Below, in pieces: positions 1 through 11,414 of a DNA stretch of 64,000 bases (its first letter is position 1; the number at the start of each line of letters is the position of its first letter). The notes beneath the pieces were generated by a model. That model was not told where the DNA came from, made no database searches, and was given only the letters and a program-made list of their open reading frames with translations. The stretch lies in assembly GCA_029255685.2 (NCBI GenBank), contig CM055318.2, forward strand, positions 67,737,136-67,801,135, read 5' to 3'. This DNA is from Silene conica (Eukaryota > Streptophyta > Magnoliopsida > Caryophyllales > Caryophyllaceae). The translations under genes were made by a program, and so were the position numbers.

Positions 1-1
1 G

Positions 2-2583
2 CAATTTTCAGCCGACCTTAAGACTGTTAGAAGTGACAATGGAACGGAATTTCACCCCTTAAAACCATATTTTTCTAATCATGGCATATTATTTCAATCC
101 TCCTGTGTCGGTACCCCACAACAAAACGGGCGGGTAGAGCGGAAACACCAACACATATTGAATGTTGCTAGAGCCTTACGATTTCAAGGAGCGTTGCCTA
201 TTAAATTTTGGGGTGAGTGTATTTTGGCGGCTGCTTTTGTCATAAATCGAACCCCATCGATCGCTTGCTTCATGGCATCACGCCATATGAAAAATTATAC
301 AACCAATTGCCCAATTTTAAAATGCTTCGTGTTTTCGGGTCGTTATGCTTTGCTCACAATCAACGATCCAAGGGTGACAAGTTTGCTAGTAGGAGTCGAA
401 AATGTGCCTTCATGGGGTATCCTTCCAGGCAAAAGGGGTGGTATTTGTATGATTTGAATCGTCGGGAATTTTTTGTGTCTTGGGATGTTACGTTTTATGA
501 GGATCAATTCCCGTTTCAACAAACACCAACCGTTGTCAACAACCTAATTCATGACAATTTTACCTCTGATGATATTCTTGTGGATTGGGACACGCATGAT
601 CCAGCCCATCCCCTGCCCACCCAAAATGTTGTTCAGCCCACACCAGAAAATCAAGTTCCCCAGCCCACCCATGAACATACTATTCCTCAGCCCCCCACAA
701 GACACTAATCCACTTGTTCCTCAGCCCAATAATGTTCTTCAGCCCAATAGTATTCCTCAGCCCATCTCTCCTGATCCAACCCCCTAAGTGTCTCCAGCCT
801 CTGATCTGCCCGACTCTTCTCCGGATCCGCCCGCGTTGGGCCGCGGACACCGTGTCTGTCTCCCTAATAAGAATCTTAACGATTTTCTGCTCAATTTTGA
901 CAGTGATGATAGTCGTCCCAACAGTCCATCTCACGTCTCTCGCCTTACTGTCTCATCTCCTACCTCATGTACTTCTTATCCCTTGGCCAATTACCTCTCT
1001 TGTACTAAATTTTCGTCCCCATGTCGCACCTATATTGTCGCCCTCATTGCTCACAGTGAGCCACAAAATTTTAAAGCCGTTGTCCAAATCAGTGAGTGGA
1101 GGACGGCAATGGCGGATGAAATGCGGGCTTTGATTGCTAACAATACTTGGATCTTAAGCCTCTACCGCTGGGAAAGAAATCTTTAGGAAGCAAATGGCTT
1201 TATAAAATTAAGTACAAGTCGGACTCTACGATTGAACGATTTAAGGCCCGTTTGGTTGTTTTCGGGAATCACCAAACCGAGGGGGTGGATTATGATGAGA
1301 CTTTTGCTCCGGTAGCTAAAATGACAACTGTCCGCACTTTTCTTTCCGTTGCTTCTGCGAAAAATTTGCATGTGCACCAAATGGATGTTCACAATGCCTT
1401 TCTCCACGGTGATTTGGAAGAGGAGGTTTTTATGAGGTTACCACCCGGTTTCACTTCACCAAAACCCGGTCTTGTATGTCGCCTGCGAAAATCCGCGTAT
1501 GGTCTAAAGCAAGCTCCAAGGTGTTGGTTTGCTAAGCTTGGTACGACATTAAAAAGGTATGGTTTTTCCCAAAGCTATCACGATTATTCCTTGTTCATGT
1601 TTGTGAAGGCAGCGGTTCGTATTAACGTCTTAATCTATGTTGATGATTTAATCATATCGGGGAATGATTTAAAATCAGTCTCTTCCTTCAAAGAATATTT
1701 GAATAACTGCTTTCACATGAAGGATCTGGGTGAATTAAAATATTTTCTCGAGATTGAAGTTGCGCGCAATTCAGACGGTATTTTCTTGTGTCAACGCAAG
1801 TATGCTCTTGATATTATAAATGAAGTCGGGCTGCTTGGGTGTAAACCCGCTCCTACTCCTCTCGAGAAAAATCATCGACTCGGAGAGAGTACGAGTGCCC
1901 TCTTATCCGACCCGGAGCGCTATCGACGACTGGTGGGTCGACTTCTGTATCTGGCCGTGACCCGCCCAGAGTTATCATATGGAGTTCACGTATTGTCACG
2001 GTTCATGTCCACTCCTCGGGATGATCATTTGGCAGCTGCCTTGCGCATGGTCCGTTATCTTTAGGGTACTCCCGGACAAGGAATACTATTACCCTCTTGT
2101 TCCAGTTTACAGTTAACTGGATGGTGTGATTCAGATTGGGCACAATGTGTTGATTGTCGTCGCTCTGTATCGGGATGGCTCGTATTCTTTGGTACATCTC
2201 CAGTGGCTTGGAAAACTAAGAAGCAACCCACTGTTTCCTTATGTTCCGCTGAAGCCGAATATCGGGCTCTACGGGCTGTCACGGGCGAAATAAAATGGCT
2301 CAAAGGCCTCTTAACCGACCTCGGGGTTCAGCTCTCGGCACCCGTGGACATCTATAGTGATAGCAAATCAGCTTTGCACATTGCGCAAAATCCCGTGTTC
2401 CACGAGCGCACAAAGCATATTGAGATTGATTGTCATTTCGTTCGGGATGCTATTAAAGATGGTCTTATTCTCCCGTCCTATGTACCTACCACGGTTCAGT
2501 TAGCTGATATCTTGACCAAGGCTCTTGGTGTTTCCCATTTTCAGGCTTTGGTTGTCAATAAGTTGGGCATTTTCCCATATTAA
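2..2583 (+). pseudogene. copia-1 pol remnant: integrase (partial), RT, RNase H
   Basis: Reading frames in order give the integrase motif SDNGTEF, then QNGRVERKH with the last catalytic Glu. A frameshift near 275 is followed by the integrase C-terminal region (VFGSLCFAHN, WYLYDL) up to about 700. After a variable linker rich in Pro/Gln, the RT runs from about 1147 with KARLVVFGNH, MDVHNAFLHGDL and the YVDDL catalytic box near 1634. An in-frame TAG at 2062 interrupts the RT-RNase H junction. RNase H follows to a TAA at 2581, with CDSDW, SAEAEY and ADILTKAL. At least two frameshifts and one stop make it a non-functional copy. A protein search should hit plant copia polyproteins throughout. Confidence 0.9.
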
Positions 2584-2708
2584 TCTCATATGTACGTTAC
2601 GTAGTTGCATAGGCCGTGTGCTCCTTTGTAATGCCTTACCTTTGCTATATATACTTCTGAATATGGAAATAATAAGGCAAGAGATTATGATACTAATTGT
2701 GTTTAACA
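2584..2708 (+). repeat. copia-1 3' LTR remnant
   Basis: These 125 bases between the RNase H stop and the copy A boundary hold a TATA-like box (tgctatatatac, near 2643) and end in ttaaca, as an LTR would. No polypurine tract or TG start is visible, so the PPT and the left part of the LTR appear deleted. Confidence 0.55.
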
Positions 2709-3133
2709 GTATATAAGATATGTTATTATTAATGGATACTAAACTCAGTAAATGGATTAATAAGGTCGGGTCAGATGCTAGCCTGGTCAGTTCGAATGTG
2801 ATCGTTTTGGCCTTTTTCAGGTGATGGTTGCATAAGAATAGAGTTATGCGTTAAAAGAAATTAAACTCGAGTCGGATGGAGTTAAACGTTCAAGTTAATC
2901 AAGGGTTGCAACTTGCAAGTTAAGTTCAACCCCTTGTTCAGGTGATGGTTGCATAAGAATAGAGTTATTCTGATCGAATTAGTTTTTTTAGATATGGAGA
3001 ATACTTCTAATATTCCTGATATAAACTACACAATTAAGTACAGTTCTTAAATGTCTAAACTTTTATTGGTCCTAGACTACTCAGCACATTATCTTATTTC
3101 CTTTATTCCGGTCATTTATTTATTTATTTTTGG
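2709..3133. other. Noncoding start of copy A
   Basis: No gene is seen here. A 32-base string (ttcaggtgatggttgcataa onward) occurs twice, at 2816-2847 and 2937-2968. Copy B has only the second occurrence; in place of the first it has about 70 unrelated bases. Confidence 0.7.
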
Positions 3134-4373
3134 AAGTTTTTGCCAAAATGAGGACGGAAATTAAACTATTTACCAAAATGGGGCTCGTTTCAAACTATTT
3201 ACCAAAAATGAGCCCACGTCATCAATTCTAATTTTTTTTTAAAAAATTCTGAAATTTAGAACATGTCGCTGTCCAGGACAGCAACATGTTGCTTGCTGTC
3301 CAGGACAGCGACATGTTGCTTGCAAAATTCGAGCTTTGACGAGCTACTTTCGTCATGTCCGTTCTCCTTACTCCGAGCACTAAATGATGAAATACGACCA
3401 CCATTCTCATCTTCTCACTTCCCTTATCGTATTCGGATTGTGTTTGAGTTATTTGCCCCATAATTTACGCAAAAAACGGCCCGTAATATCGCCATTTACA
3501 AAGAATCTGACCTTGGCAACTGTTGATTAATTTTGCTAAAGAATCTGACCTCCTTTCATTCCCACTGCCTCTTCTTCAGGGTTTGCTTTCTTTTTTTCAT
3601 TCATTTATATGGACCTTTACAAATTATGGCTTCATTCTAATCGTACTCCCTACGCCCATTCATTTGTTTACGTTTTTTTATTGATATTTCAGTTAATTGC
3701 TTGTTTCGTTGGAGCATCTCAATTTCTGTGAATTGAACCACGTTTCCCTTTCAGAGTTCAGACCATTCTTAAATCCTATTTTGTAAGGATATTTGGTATC
3801 ATGTATAGGATAATAGGAGCCAAAATAAGTCCCTCTATTTCTCTCCAACCCACTTCACAAATAAAAAAAAATATTCGGCTTCATTTATCCCGACCTTCCA
3901 TTGAAATGGCCACATCCAAACAAGTCGTTAAGCTTTTAGTGACATCCCTTATCCCAAAAGTTTTTCAGTTTTTCCGCATGGGTTATCCTTACCATTCGAA
4001 TGCATTACTTTTTTTTTGGTCTGAACAACGTTGTTTTGTATGTCTTTACAGGAATGTATTTCAAGCATAACAAAAGTGCATCATGGTTTCGCATACTGAT
4101 TTAGCCGCAGAGCACACTGATGAAATTGATCAACAGTTGCCAAAGTCAGATTCTTTGTGAATGGCTATATTACGGGCCGTTTTTTGCGCAAATTATGGGG
4201 CAAATAACTCAAACAACAATCGTGAATACAATAAGGGAAGTGAGAAGATGAGAATGGTGGTCGTATTTCATTATTTGGTGCTCGGAATAAGGAGAACGGG
4301 CATGACGAAGGTAGCTCGTCAAAGCTCGAATTATGCAAGCAACATGTCGCTGTCCGAACAGCGACATGTTCTA

Positions 4374-7300
4374 ACAACAACAACAACAACAACATCAGAG
4401 CCTTAGTCCCAAAATGTTTTGGGGTCGGCTAACATGAATCATCCTTTGGAACCGTCATGAGTGAACTCTCATCTCAAAAAAAAAAAACGGCAGTGTAGTG
4501 AAACAAAAAATGAAAGGGAAATGGGTTTATAGATTTTAAATTGAACATGTATAAAAGCCCTAAAATAAATCAAGAATAATGTTTAAAGTGTTTTTGAGAA
4601 ACGAAGTAAAATTTAATATAAGTGTTTTGGGGGGAAAAGTGTAACAAAACCAAAGCGAAATTTTTTTAGAAAACTTAATAAAAACATCAAAGGCTAGAAA
4701 TCCACATGTATCATATCCCTCCATAGTGCCCTCTCCATCACCATCCCCTCCTGAAGCCCGAGAAATCTCATATCGTGCTCAATCACTCTTCTCCAAGTTT
4801 GTTTAGGTCTCCCTCGACCCCTAGCAACCGTTTATGCACCCCAGGTCTCCAACCTCCTAACCGGTGCGTCCATAGGTCTCCTTCTCACATGGCCAAACCA
4901 TCTTAATCGGTTTTCCATCATCTTGTCCTCTATTGGGGCCACTTTTACCTTCTCTCTAATCACCTCATTCCTTAACCGGTCTTTCCTTGTATGGCCGCAC
5001 ATCCACCTCAACATACGCATCTCTGCCACACTCATGTTATGAATGTGACACTGCTTCACGGCCCAACACTCCGAGTCGTAAAGTAAGGCAGGTCTAATTG
5101 TCGTACGATAAAAATTCCCCTTTAATCTTTGGGGCATACCCTTGTCACACAGAAACCCCGTAGCACTTTTCCATTTCATCCATCCCGCTTTAATTTTGTG
5201 GGCCACATCTCCGTCTAACTCTCCATCTTTTTGGATAATAGATCCGAGATATCTAAAAGAATCTAACCCCTCAACAACATTTCCATCGAAAATAATGCTC
5301 CCCACCGCCGTCGATCTCGGCCCCGCAAATTGACACCTCACATACTCGGTCTTACTCCTACTTAGCCTAAACCCACGAGTCTCCAACGTATGCCTCCATA
5401 ATTCCAACTTTCTCTCAACCCCCTCTTTCGTCTCATCAATCAATACAATATCATCCGCAAACATCATACACCAAGGGATCTCGTCCTGAATATCCCTTGT
5501 CAACTCATCCATAACTATAGCAAAGAGAAAGGGACTAAGTGCGGAACCTTGATGCACACCAATGGTAATCGGGAATTCTTCCGTTCTCCCAACATTAGTT
5601 CTGACACTTGTACGAGCCCCCTCATACATGTCCTTTATGAGGTCGATATATTTTCTTGACACACCCTTTCTCGCCAAAGCCCACCAAAGTATTTCTCTCG
5701 GGACCTTATCATATGCCTTCTCCAAATCAATAAAAACCATATGTAGGTCTTTCTTCCTCTCCTGATGGTGTTCCATCAACTGTCTCATGATAAAAATTGC
5801 ATCCGTAGTCGATCTCCCAGGCGGCATAAAACCAAATTGGTTTACCGAGATATCTACACATTTCCTAAGCCTCTGCTCAATTATCCTCTCCCATAATTTC
5901 ATCGTATGACTCATAAGTTTAATTCCCCGATAATTGGAACACTCTTGAACATCACCTTTATTCTTATACAAAGGGACTAGAGTGCTTCTTCTCCAAGCTG
6001 AAGGCATCTTGTTACCCCTCCAAATCTTGTTGAAGAGCAATGTTAACCACTCAATGCCCTTCTCCCCCAAACACCTCCAAACTTCTATGGGTATACCATC
6101 CGGCCCCTCTGCCTTCTTTGACTTCATCTTCCTTAATGCCTTCCGAACTTCGCTCTTTTGTATTCTACGTACAAATTCCCGATTAACCATGCTTGGCGTT
6201 ACTTGTACATCTCCAAAACCTTGCTCCCGAGCTCCATTGAATAGAGTATCAAAATAAGAACTCCACCTAGCCTTTATTTCGTTATCCTGAACGAGTACCT
6301 TGTCGTTCATATCTTTCACACATCTAACTCTCCCAATATCCTTCGTCTTTCGGTCTCTTATGCGAGCCAGTTTATAAATATCCTTCTCGCCTTCTCTCGA
6401 GTCCAACCTCGCAGATACCTCTTGGTTAACTTTGGCCCTGCATCACGCACTGCCTTTTTAGCGGCTCGGTTAGCCTCCATGTACTTTGCGAAGTTCTCAT
6501 CACTCCTGCATTTCCCCAAAATCTTATAACATTCACGTTTTGTCTTTATCGCTTGTCTCACGTCATCGTTCCACCAAGATGTGTCCTTACTTGATGGTTT
6601 ATTACCCGTAGACTCCCCTAGCACCTCCTTCGCCACATCCTTTACCACAAGCTCCAATTTATCCCACGATGCATCCACGTCTTGTTCCATGCAATCCGAC
6701 CAAATGTTGTTACCTCTGACCTTATCCACAAACGCTTGTTGGTTTTCCCCTTGTAGCTTCCACCACTTGATTCGTGCCTCACCGATTACCTTTCTCTTCT
6801 TGAAGTCTTTCCTTCCCTGAAAATCAAGCACCACCAGCCAATGTTGTGTAGCGGTACTTTCACCGGGTATGACCTTACAATCGGTGTAATCTTTCCTCCA
6901 TAAATTCCTTACCAAAAGGAAGTCAATTTGACTAGCATTTCCACCACTCCTATAAGTCACCAAATGAGAATGCCTTTTCTCAAACCAAGTGTTCATTATA
7001 CCCAAGTCATATGCTAGAGCAAAATCCAAGATATCACTTCCTGCTTCATTTCTCTCACCGAAACCAAAACCTCCATGAATGCCTTGAAGCCAACTCGACT
7101 AGTACCCACATGCCCATTAAGGTCCCCACCAATGATCAATTTCTCTCCAATAGGAACCCGTTCTACCACCTCTTCTAGGTCTTCCCAGAAGGCTCGTCGA
7201 CAAGAAGCATCCAAGCCAACTTGGGGTGCGTACGCACTTATGACGGTAAGCACCTCATCCCCGATTACAAGCTTAATGCTCATAATCCTATCACTCTTTC

Positions 7301-7449
7301 TCGATACTTCTACTACATCATCGATGTATTCCTTAACGATGACAATACCCACTCCATTACGACTTTTCTCCTTACCTTGTACCATAGCTTATGACCCCAT
7401 GGCGCTACCACCCTTGCTTTATCTCCGACCCACTTTGTCTCTTGGACAC
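4374..7449 (-). mobile_element. RTE-type LINE inserted in the right TIR of the 3134-7574 element
   Basis: The insertion is bounded by a perfect 10-bp target duplication, acatgttcta, at 4364-4373 and 7450-7459. The left TIR at 3255-3275 shows the uninterrupted target. The 3' end (left side, minus strand) has an RTE-style tail: a (GTT)n tract preceded by the complement of cagagccttagtcccaaaat. The 5' end stops inside the endonuclease, so the copy is 5'-truncated at about 3.08 kb. RTE elements move by target-primed reverse transcription using an APE-type endonuclease and RT. Confidence 0.92.
4694..7449 (-). pseudogene. RTE LINE endonuclease-reverse transcriptase, broken
   Basis: Translation on the minus strand gives an APE-type endonuclease part (7449 to about 7014; VQETKWVGDKA, then GGDLNGHVG), a linker (7029-6358), and the RT (6406-4832) with EGPDGIPIEVW, FIDLEKAYDKVPRE, HQGSALSPFLF and the FADD catalytic box. 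Frame changes occur near 7380, 7020 and 6390. A TAA at 4832 interrupts the C-terminus; the same frame continues to the ancestral stop at 4694. About the first 30 residues of the endonuclease are missing through 5' truncation. The copy cannot encode a full protein, but the RT core is open for 524 codons, which suggests a moderately young insertion. Confidence 0.9.
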
Positions 7450-7574
7450 ACATGTTCTAAATTTCAGAAAAAAAAAAATCGGTATTGATGACGTTGACCC
7501 ATTTTTGGTATATAGTTTGAAACGAGACCCATTTTGGTAAATAGTTTGGTTCCGACTCCATTTTGGCAAAGCTT

Positions 7575-8569
7575 CATTTTTTTGTGTCTCAATCATTTGT
7601 TTAGCTTTTTAATTTAGGAATGTCTTTGATGGACAACTAAATTCTCCATATTCAACTTAATTCATTTATAATTTAATAATTAATCCATTGATCTTTATGC
7701 TAAAATTAAAGAGGAACAAATAATGTCAACCCTACGGCCTACTCCGACTATTTCCTACTGACAAGTGACTACATACACTGACTGCTATCCTTGCTAAAAG
7801 AGACAGATAACTGCACGTAATCATTAAGGACCTCAATTTCTATGAAGAATTTGCATTACATCTTAAAATCTAATTACCAAACTGCCTAGTGGAATGAATG
7901 CAAATATATTCAAATAAGCCACCATCATTTGCCTGTTTTGCACATTGCGATTAGGGTGTTAACCATAACTCCATAAGTTAGGTTTTGAATTGAAATACTC
8001 GATGATTCTATTTCGATCATTTGTTTACTTTTGATTTTGACATAAAATTCAAGAAAAGAGAAGGCAACATTTTATAGTTTTGTTTATTGATATTATTATT
8101 AGATGTCGAGTAGATCGAGATAGGGTGAATAATTAGATAACTCATGAAAAACATTCCTAAATTTAAACGGTTAACAATTGAAAAAAAATATGAAATAGGT
8201 AATCAACTGACCAAGATGGGGGGGAGTAAGTCGGATGAACCCATATAGTTGACCGAATAACGGAATAAGTCAAATAGGTGGATTATACCATTATTACTTG
8301 TGGGCTGTGGCAAACGCAAAATACGAGTAAATTGAACCAAAATAAGTATAACTAACTGAATTTAAAACTTCTTAAAATGAAATTCATAAGAAATTGACTG
8401 ATGTGAACGGTTCACGCACAACTATATTGTTTTGTGGCATATTTAAGTTAATTTAAGGTGTTCTTTTAAGAGGCGTCTTATATGCTTATCTATCCCAATC
8501 AAATAAGAAGTTTACAATTAAAAACATATCAATAGTTAAATTTGGGTTTATAAGGACTTGGATCAAGTA
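7575..8569. other. Noncoding part of copy A
   Basis: No gene is recognisable. The sequence matches 32777-34560 of copy B apart from two MITEs present only in B. It is AT-rich and ends in a CT-rich tract near 8578-8594. Confidence 0.7.
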
Positions 8570-9249
8570 AATAACAAAGTCTCTCTCTCTCTCATTTTTC
8601 CTAAGAAAAGCTAAACCCTAATTCATCATCCTGGGACTGCCGTCTACCACTTTTGGTGGAGGTAAGCCTCAAATTTTCCGTCTTTTTCTTCTCTAATTAT
8701 TTTTACGCTAATAACTTTTTGACTCTCCTTTATTGGAGACTTGTCATCGATCACCTTTTGGTGAGTTTTGTCCTCACTTTTTGGTGAGTCTGTCCTCATC
8801 ATGTGGTGAGATTTTTCCATCTATTTGAGACGTTCAAGAATTAAGTGGAAGATCGGCGTCTTTATTGTTGATACTATGGAGATAAAACTGTTGTCAGATT
8901 GCTTGGATTATTACAAACTTTTTGGTCAAAAGAACTTGATTCTTGTCAATGTTTTAGAAAATTTGGAGACCCTCTTGTGAAGAGCTGTAAGAGGCGATAT
9001 GTTAGAGGATGTGCAGAAGCATCTCACGAGTCCATCAAGTTTAGAAATTTTCTGTTGATTGAGAATGTAGTTTATTTGATTATAAACGTTTTGTGTACGG
9101 TCGTTCATTCTTGACATAAGTTATCAGTACCATAAGATTTTTGATTAATGAAACGATCTTTTCCCTTCAAAAACGGACTTGGGTCAGGTCGAATCGGGCA
9201 TGTTGGACGATTTAGTTCCTTTTCAAGTGTATTGTTAGTTGTTATTTAG
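8570..9249 (+). other. Leader-like sequence of unknown origin, shared by copies A and B
   Basis: A CT-rich tract is followed by aaaccctaattcatc and ggtggaggtaagcc, resembling a plant 5' UTR with a possible splice donor, then by three spaced copies of ttggtgagt. A 71-codon ORF at 8899-9114 has a longer counterpart in copy B (34816-35130) with a similar protein reading, so it is an old shared sequence. I do not recognise the product. It could be the leader of a LINE or a captured gene start. The decayed RTE coding remnant begins just downstream. Confidence 0.4.
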
Positions 9250-9257
9250 GTTTTTCA

Positions 9258-11213
9258 GGGATAATGAGTGGTCAGTATATGAGGCCGAAAGACGAGGAAT
9301 ATGAGGAGAGTTAGGTGTGTGAAAGTTATGAATGACAAGATCGATTTTGGTTTAGGATAACGAGATTGAAGGCTAGATGGAGTTCTTACCTTGGTACTTT
9401 ATTCAATGGACATCAAGAGCAGGGTTTTGGGATGTACAAGTGACTCAAGCATGGTTAATCAAGCATTTGTGCGTATAATACAAAAGAGTGAAGTTAGAAA
9501 AACGTTAAGGAGAATGGGGTCGAAGAAAGTAAAGGGACCGGTTGGTATACCAAAAAAAGTTTGGAGATTCTTGGGGAAGAAATGAATCGAGTGGTTAAAC
9601 ATACTCTTCAACAAGATTTAAATGAGCAACAAGATGCCATCAGCTTCGAGGAGCACCACTCTTATTCCTTTGTATAAGAATAAAAGTGATGTCTAAGATT
9701 GTTCCAATTATCGGAGAATTAAATTTATGAGTCATGCATTTAATGAAATTATGGGAGCGGATAATCGAGCATAAGCTTAGGAAATGTACATCTCGGATAA
9801 CGAATTTGGATTATGCCCGGGAGTTCGAATATGGATACAACTTTTATCATATGACAGTTGATGGAAGAACATTGGGACAAGAAGAAGGACTTGCATATGG
9901 TTTTTATTGACTTGGAAAAGGTATATGATAGTGTACCAAGAGAAGTATTTTGGTGGGCTCTTGCGAGAAAGGGCGTGTCTGAAAATTATATTGACCTTAT
10001 AAAAGACATGTATGAGGGGACTATAATGTTAGTGTTTCGAACTATGTTAGGAGAACAAAAGAATTTATTAACTACCATTAGGTTGCATCAAGATTCCGCA
10101 CTTAGTCCTTTTCTCTTTAGTATATCTATGGATTAGTTGACAAGGGATATTCAAGACGAAATCCCTTTGTGGATGATGTTTTTGGATGATATTGTACGTG
10201 TTGCATGATGACCGAAAGAGGGGGTTGAGAGAAAGTTGGAATTGTTATGTGGAGGCATACTTTTGAGACTCGTAGATTTAGGCTAAGTCGAAGTAAACCG
10301 ATTATTTGAGGTGTCCATTCAGTAACGCGGCGGGGTCGACCGAGAACGATAGAGGTCGGGAGTATTTTTTCGAAGAAAATATTGTGGAGGGGTCAAATTT
10401 CTTTAGATACTTAGGATCTATTATTTAAAAAGATGGCAAGTTAGACGGAGATGTTGCTCAGAGAATTAAAACGGGATGGTTAAAATGGAAACGTATGTTA
10501 CGCGGTTTTTATGTGACAAAGATATTCCCCTTAGATTAAAGGGAAAATTCTATCGCACGACAATTAGGCCTTGACTTATTTTACGGGATCTATTAGGCCA
10601 TTATACATTGTCACATTCAAAGATGAGTGTGGCGGAGATGCGTATGTTGAGATGGATGTCTGGCCATACAAAAAAAGATCGATTAAAGAATGAGTTGATT
10701 AAGGGAAAGGTGAAAATGGCGCCAATAGAGGACAAGATGATGGAAAGTCGGTTAAGATTGTTTGACCATGTGAGAAGGAGACCTATGAACGCACCGGTCA
10801 ATTAAGAGGTTGAAGGCTTGGGGAAGAGACAAGGTTGTTAGGGGTAGAAGGAGACCAAAACAGACATGGTTAAGAGTAATAGAGCACGATATGAGACTTC
10901 TTGGGCTTGGTGGGGGGATGGTGACGGAGAGGGCACTATGGAGGGAAATGATACATGTGAATTTTTAGTAATTGATGTTATTTGAAATATTTAGTATTTT
11001 TATTAACTTTTTCAAAAATTAATTTGTTCTCTAAAGATTTTTTACACATTTTTACCAACAACTTTCTTATATATTAATACTTGGTTCACTTTTAAGAAAT
11101 TATGGACCCTTATGTTTTACTCCGATTTTCAAAATCGTTTTAATCTTTATTCTCGATTTAAATTCTGAGTTTTTTATAAAAGAAATCTGGACTTTAATTT
11201 CAAAACCTATAAG
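9258..11213 (+). pseudogene. Decayed RTE LINE, copy A
   Basis: Forward frames give pieces of an RTE reverse transcriptase: a segment like GRVRCVK near 9300, FVRIIQKSEVRK and GPVGIPKKVWRFLG (9391-9585), MVFIDLEKVYDSVPRE, WWALARKGVSENYIDLIKDM (about 9895-10020), and MSVAEMRMLRWMSGHTKKDR (10620-10690). Stops and frameshifts occur throughout. It resembles the RTE at 4374-7449 but is much more decayed. The 3' untranslated part appears to run to about 11213, where another insertion begins, so the (GTT)n end is missing. Copy B carries the same pseudogene in three pieces. Confidence 0.85.
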
Positions 11214-11414
11214 GTAGCGTTTGGAAATGGATATTTCATTTTGAAACCCAATTTTCATATTAGAAAAGTGAAATTAGGGATTATAAATCCAAATTCTTTG
11301 GTTGGGAAACAAAGGATTTGAAAATCTCGATTTTGAAATCCAAATTCGGTGTTTGGCAAGACATAGGATTTGGAAATCTAAATTTGTACTCAAATACATT
11401 TTTAAAGGTTTCAA

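Larger units (their letters stand above)
1..2708 (+). mobile_element. Ty1/copia retrotransposon, 3' part (copia-1), runs off the left edge
   Basis: The window opens inside the integrase of a Ty1/copia element and runs through reverse transcriptase and RNase H to an LTR remnant. The right boundary is the terminal ACA at 2708. The next bases (gtatataagata, from 2709) match copy B at 32337, where no copia is present, so 2708/2709 is a real insertion edge. The 5' half lies outside the window. The integrase and RT are clearly related to those of copia-2 at 16255-22053, suggesting one family. Superfamily assignment is secure from the integrase-RT-RNase H order. Confidence 0.9.
3134..7574. mobile_element. 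Long-TIR non-autonomous DNA transposon (Mutator-like or foldback)
   Basis: The left arm (about 3134-3510) is the inverted complement of the right arm, which is split in two by the RTE insertion (about 4130-4373 plus 7450-7574). Joined, the arms are about 360 bp, including the shared tract acatgtcgctgtcc and a conserved run around 3350-3480 matched at 4150-4320. The 620-bp interior (3511-4130) shows no transposase. Copy B lacks the element. The target duplication is degenerate (T-rich, about 9 bp), so the Mutator assignment rests mainly on the long TIRs. Without the RTE the element is about 1.36 kb. Short ORFs in the arms are shadows of the repeat. Confidence 0.75.

Noticed and set aside
3228-4406. 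Several short ORFs on both strands (3228-3461, 3263-3463, 4161-4406, 4165-4395).
   Set aside because: They lie in the inverted arms of one transposon and mirror each other; no conserved protein is read.
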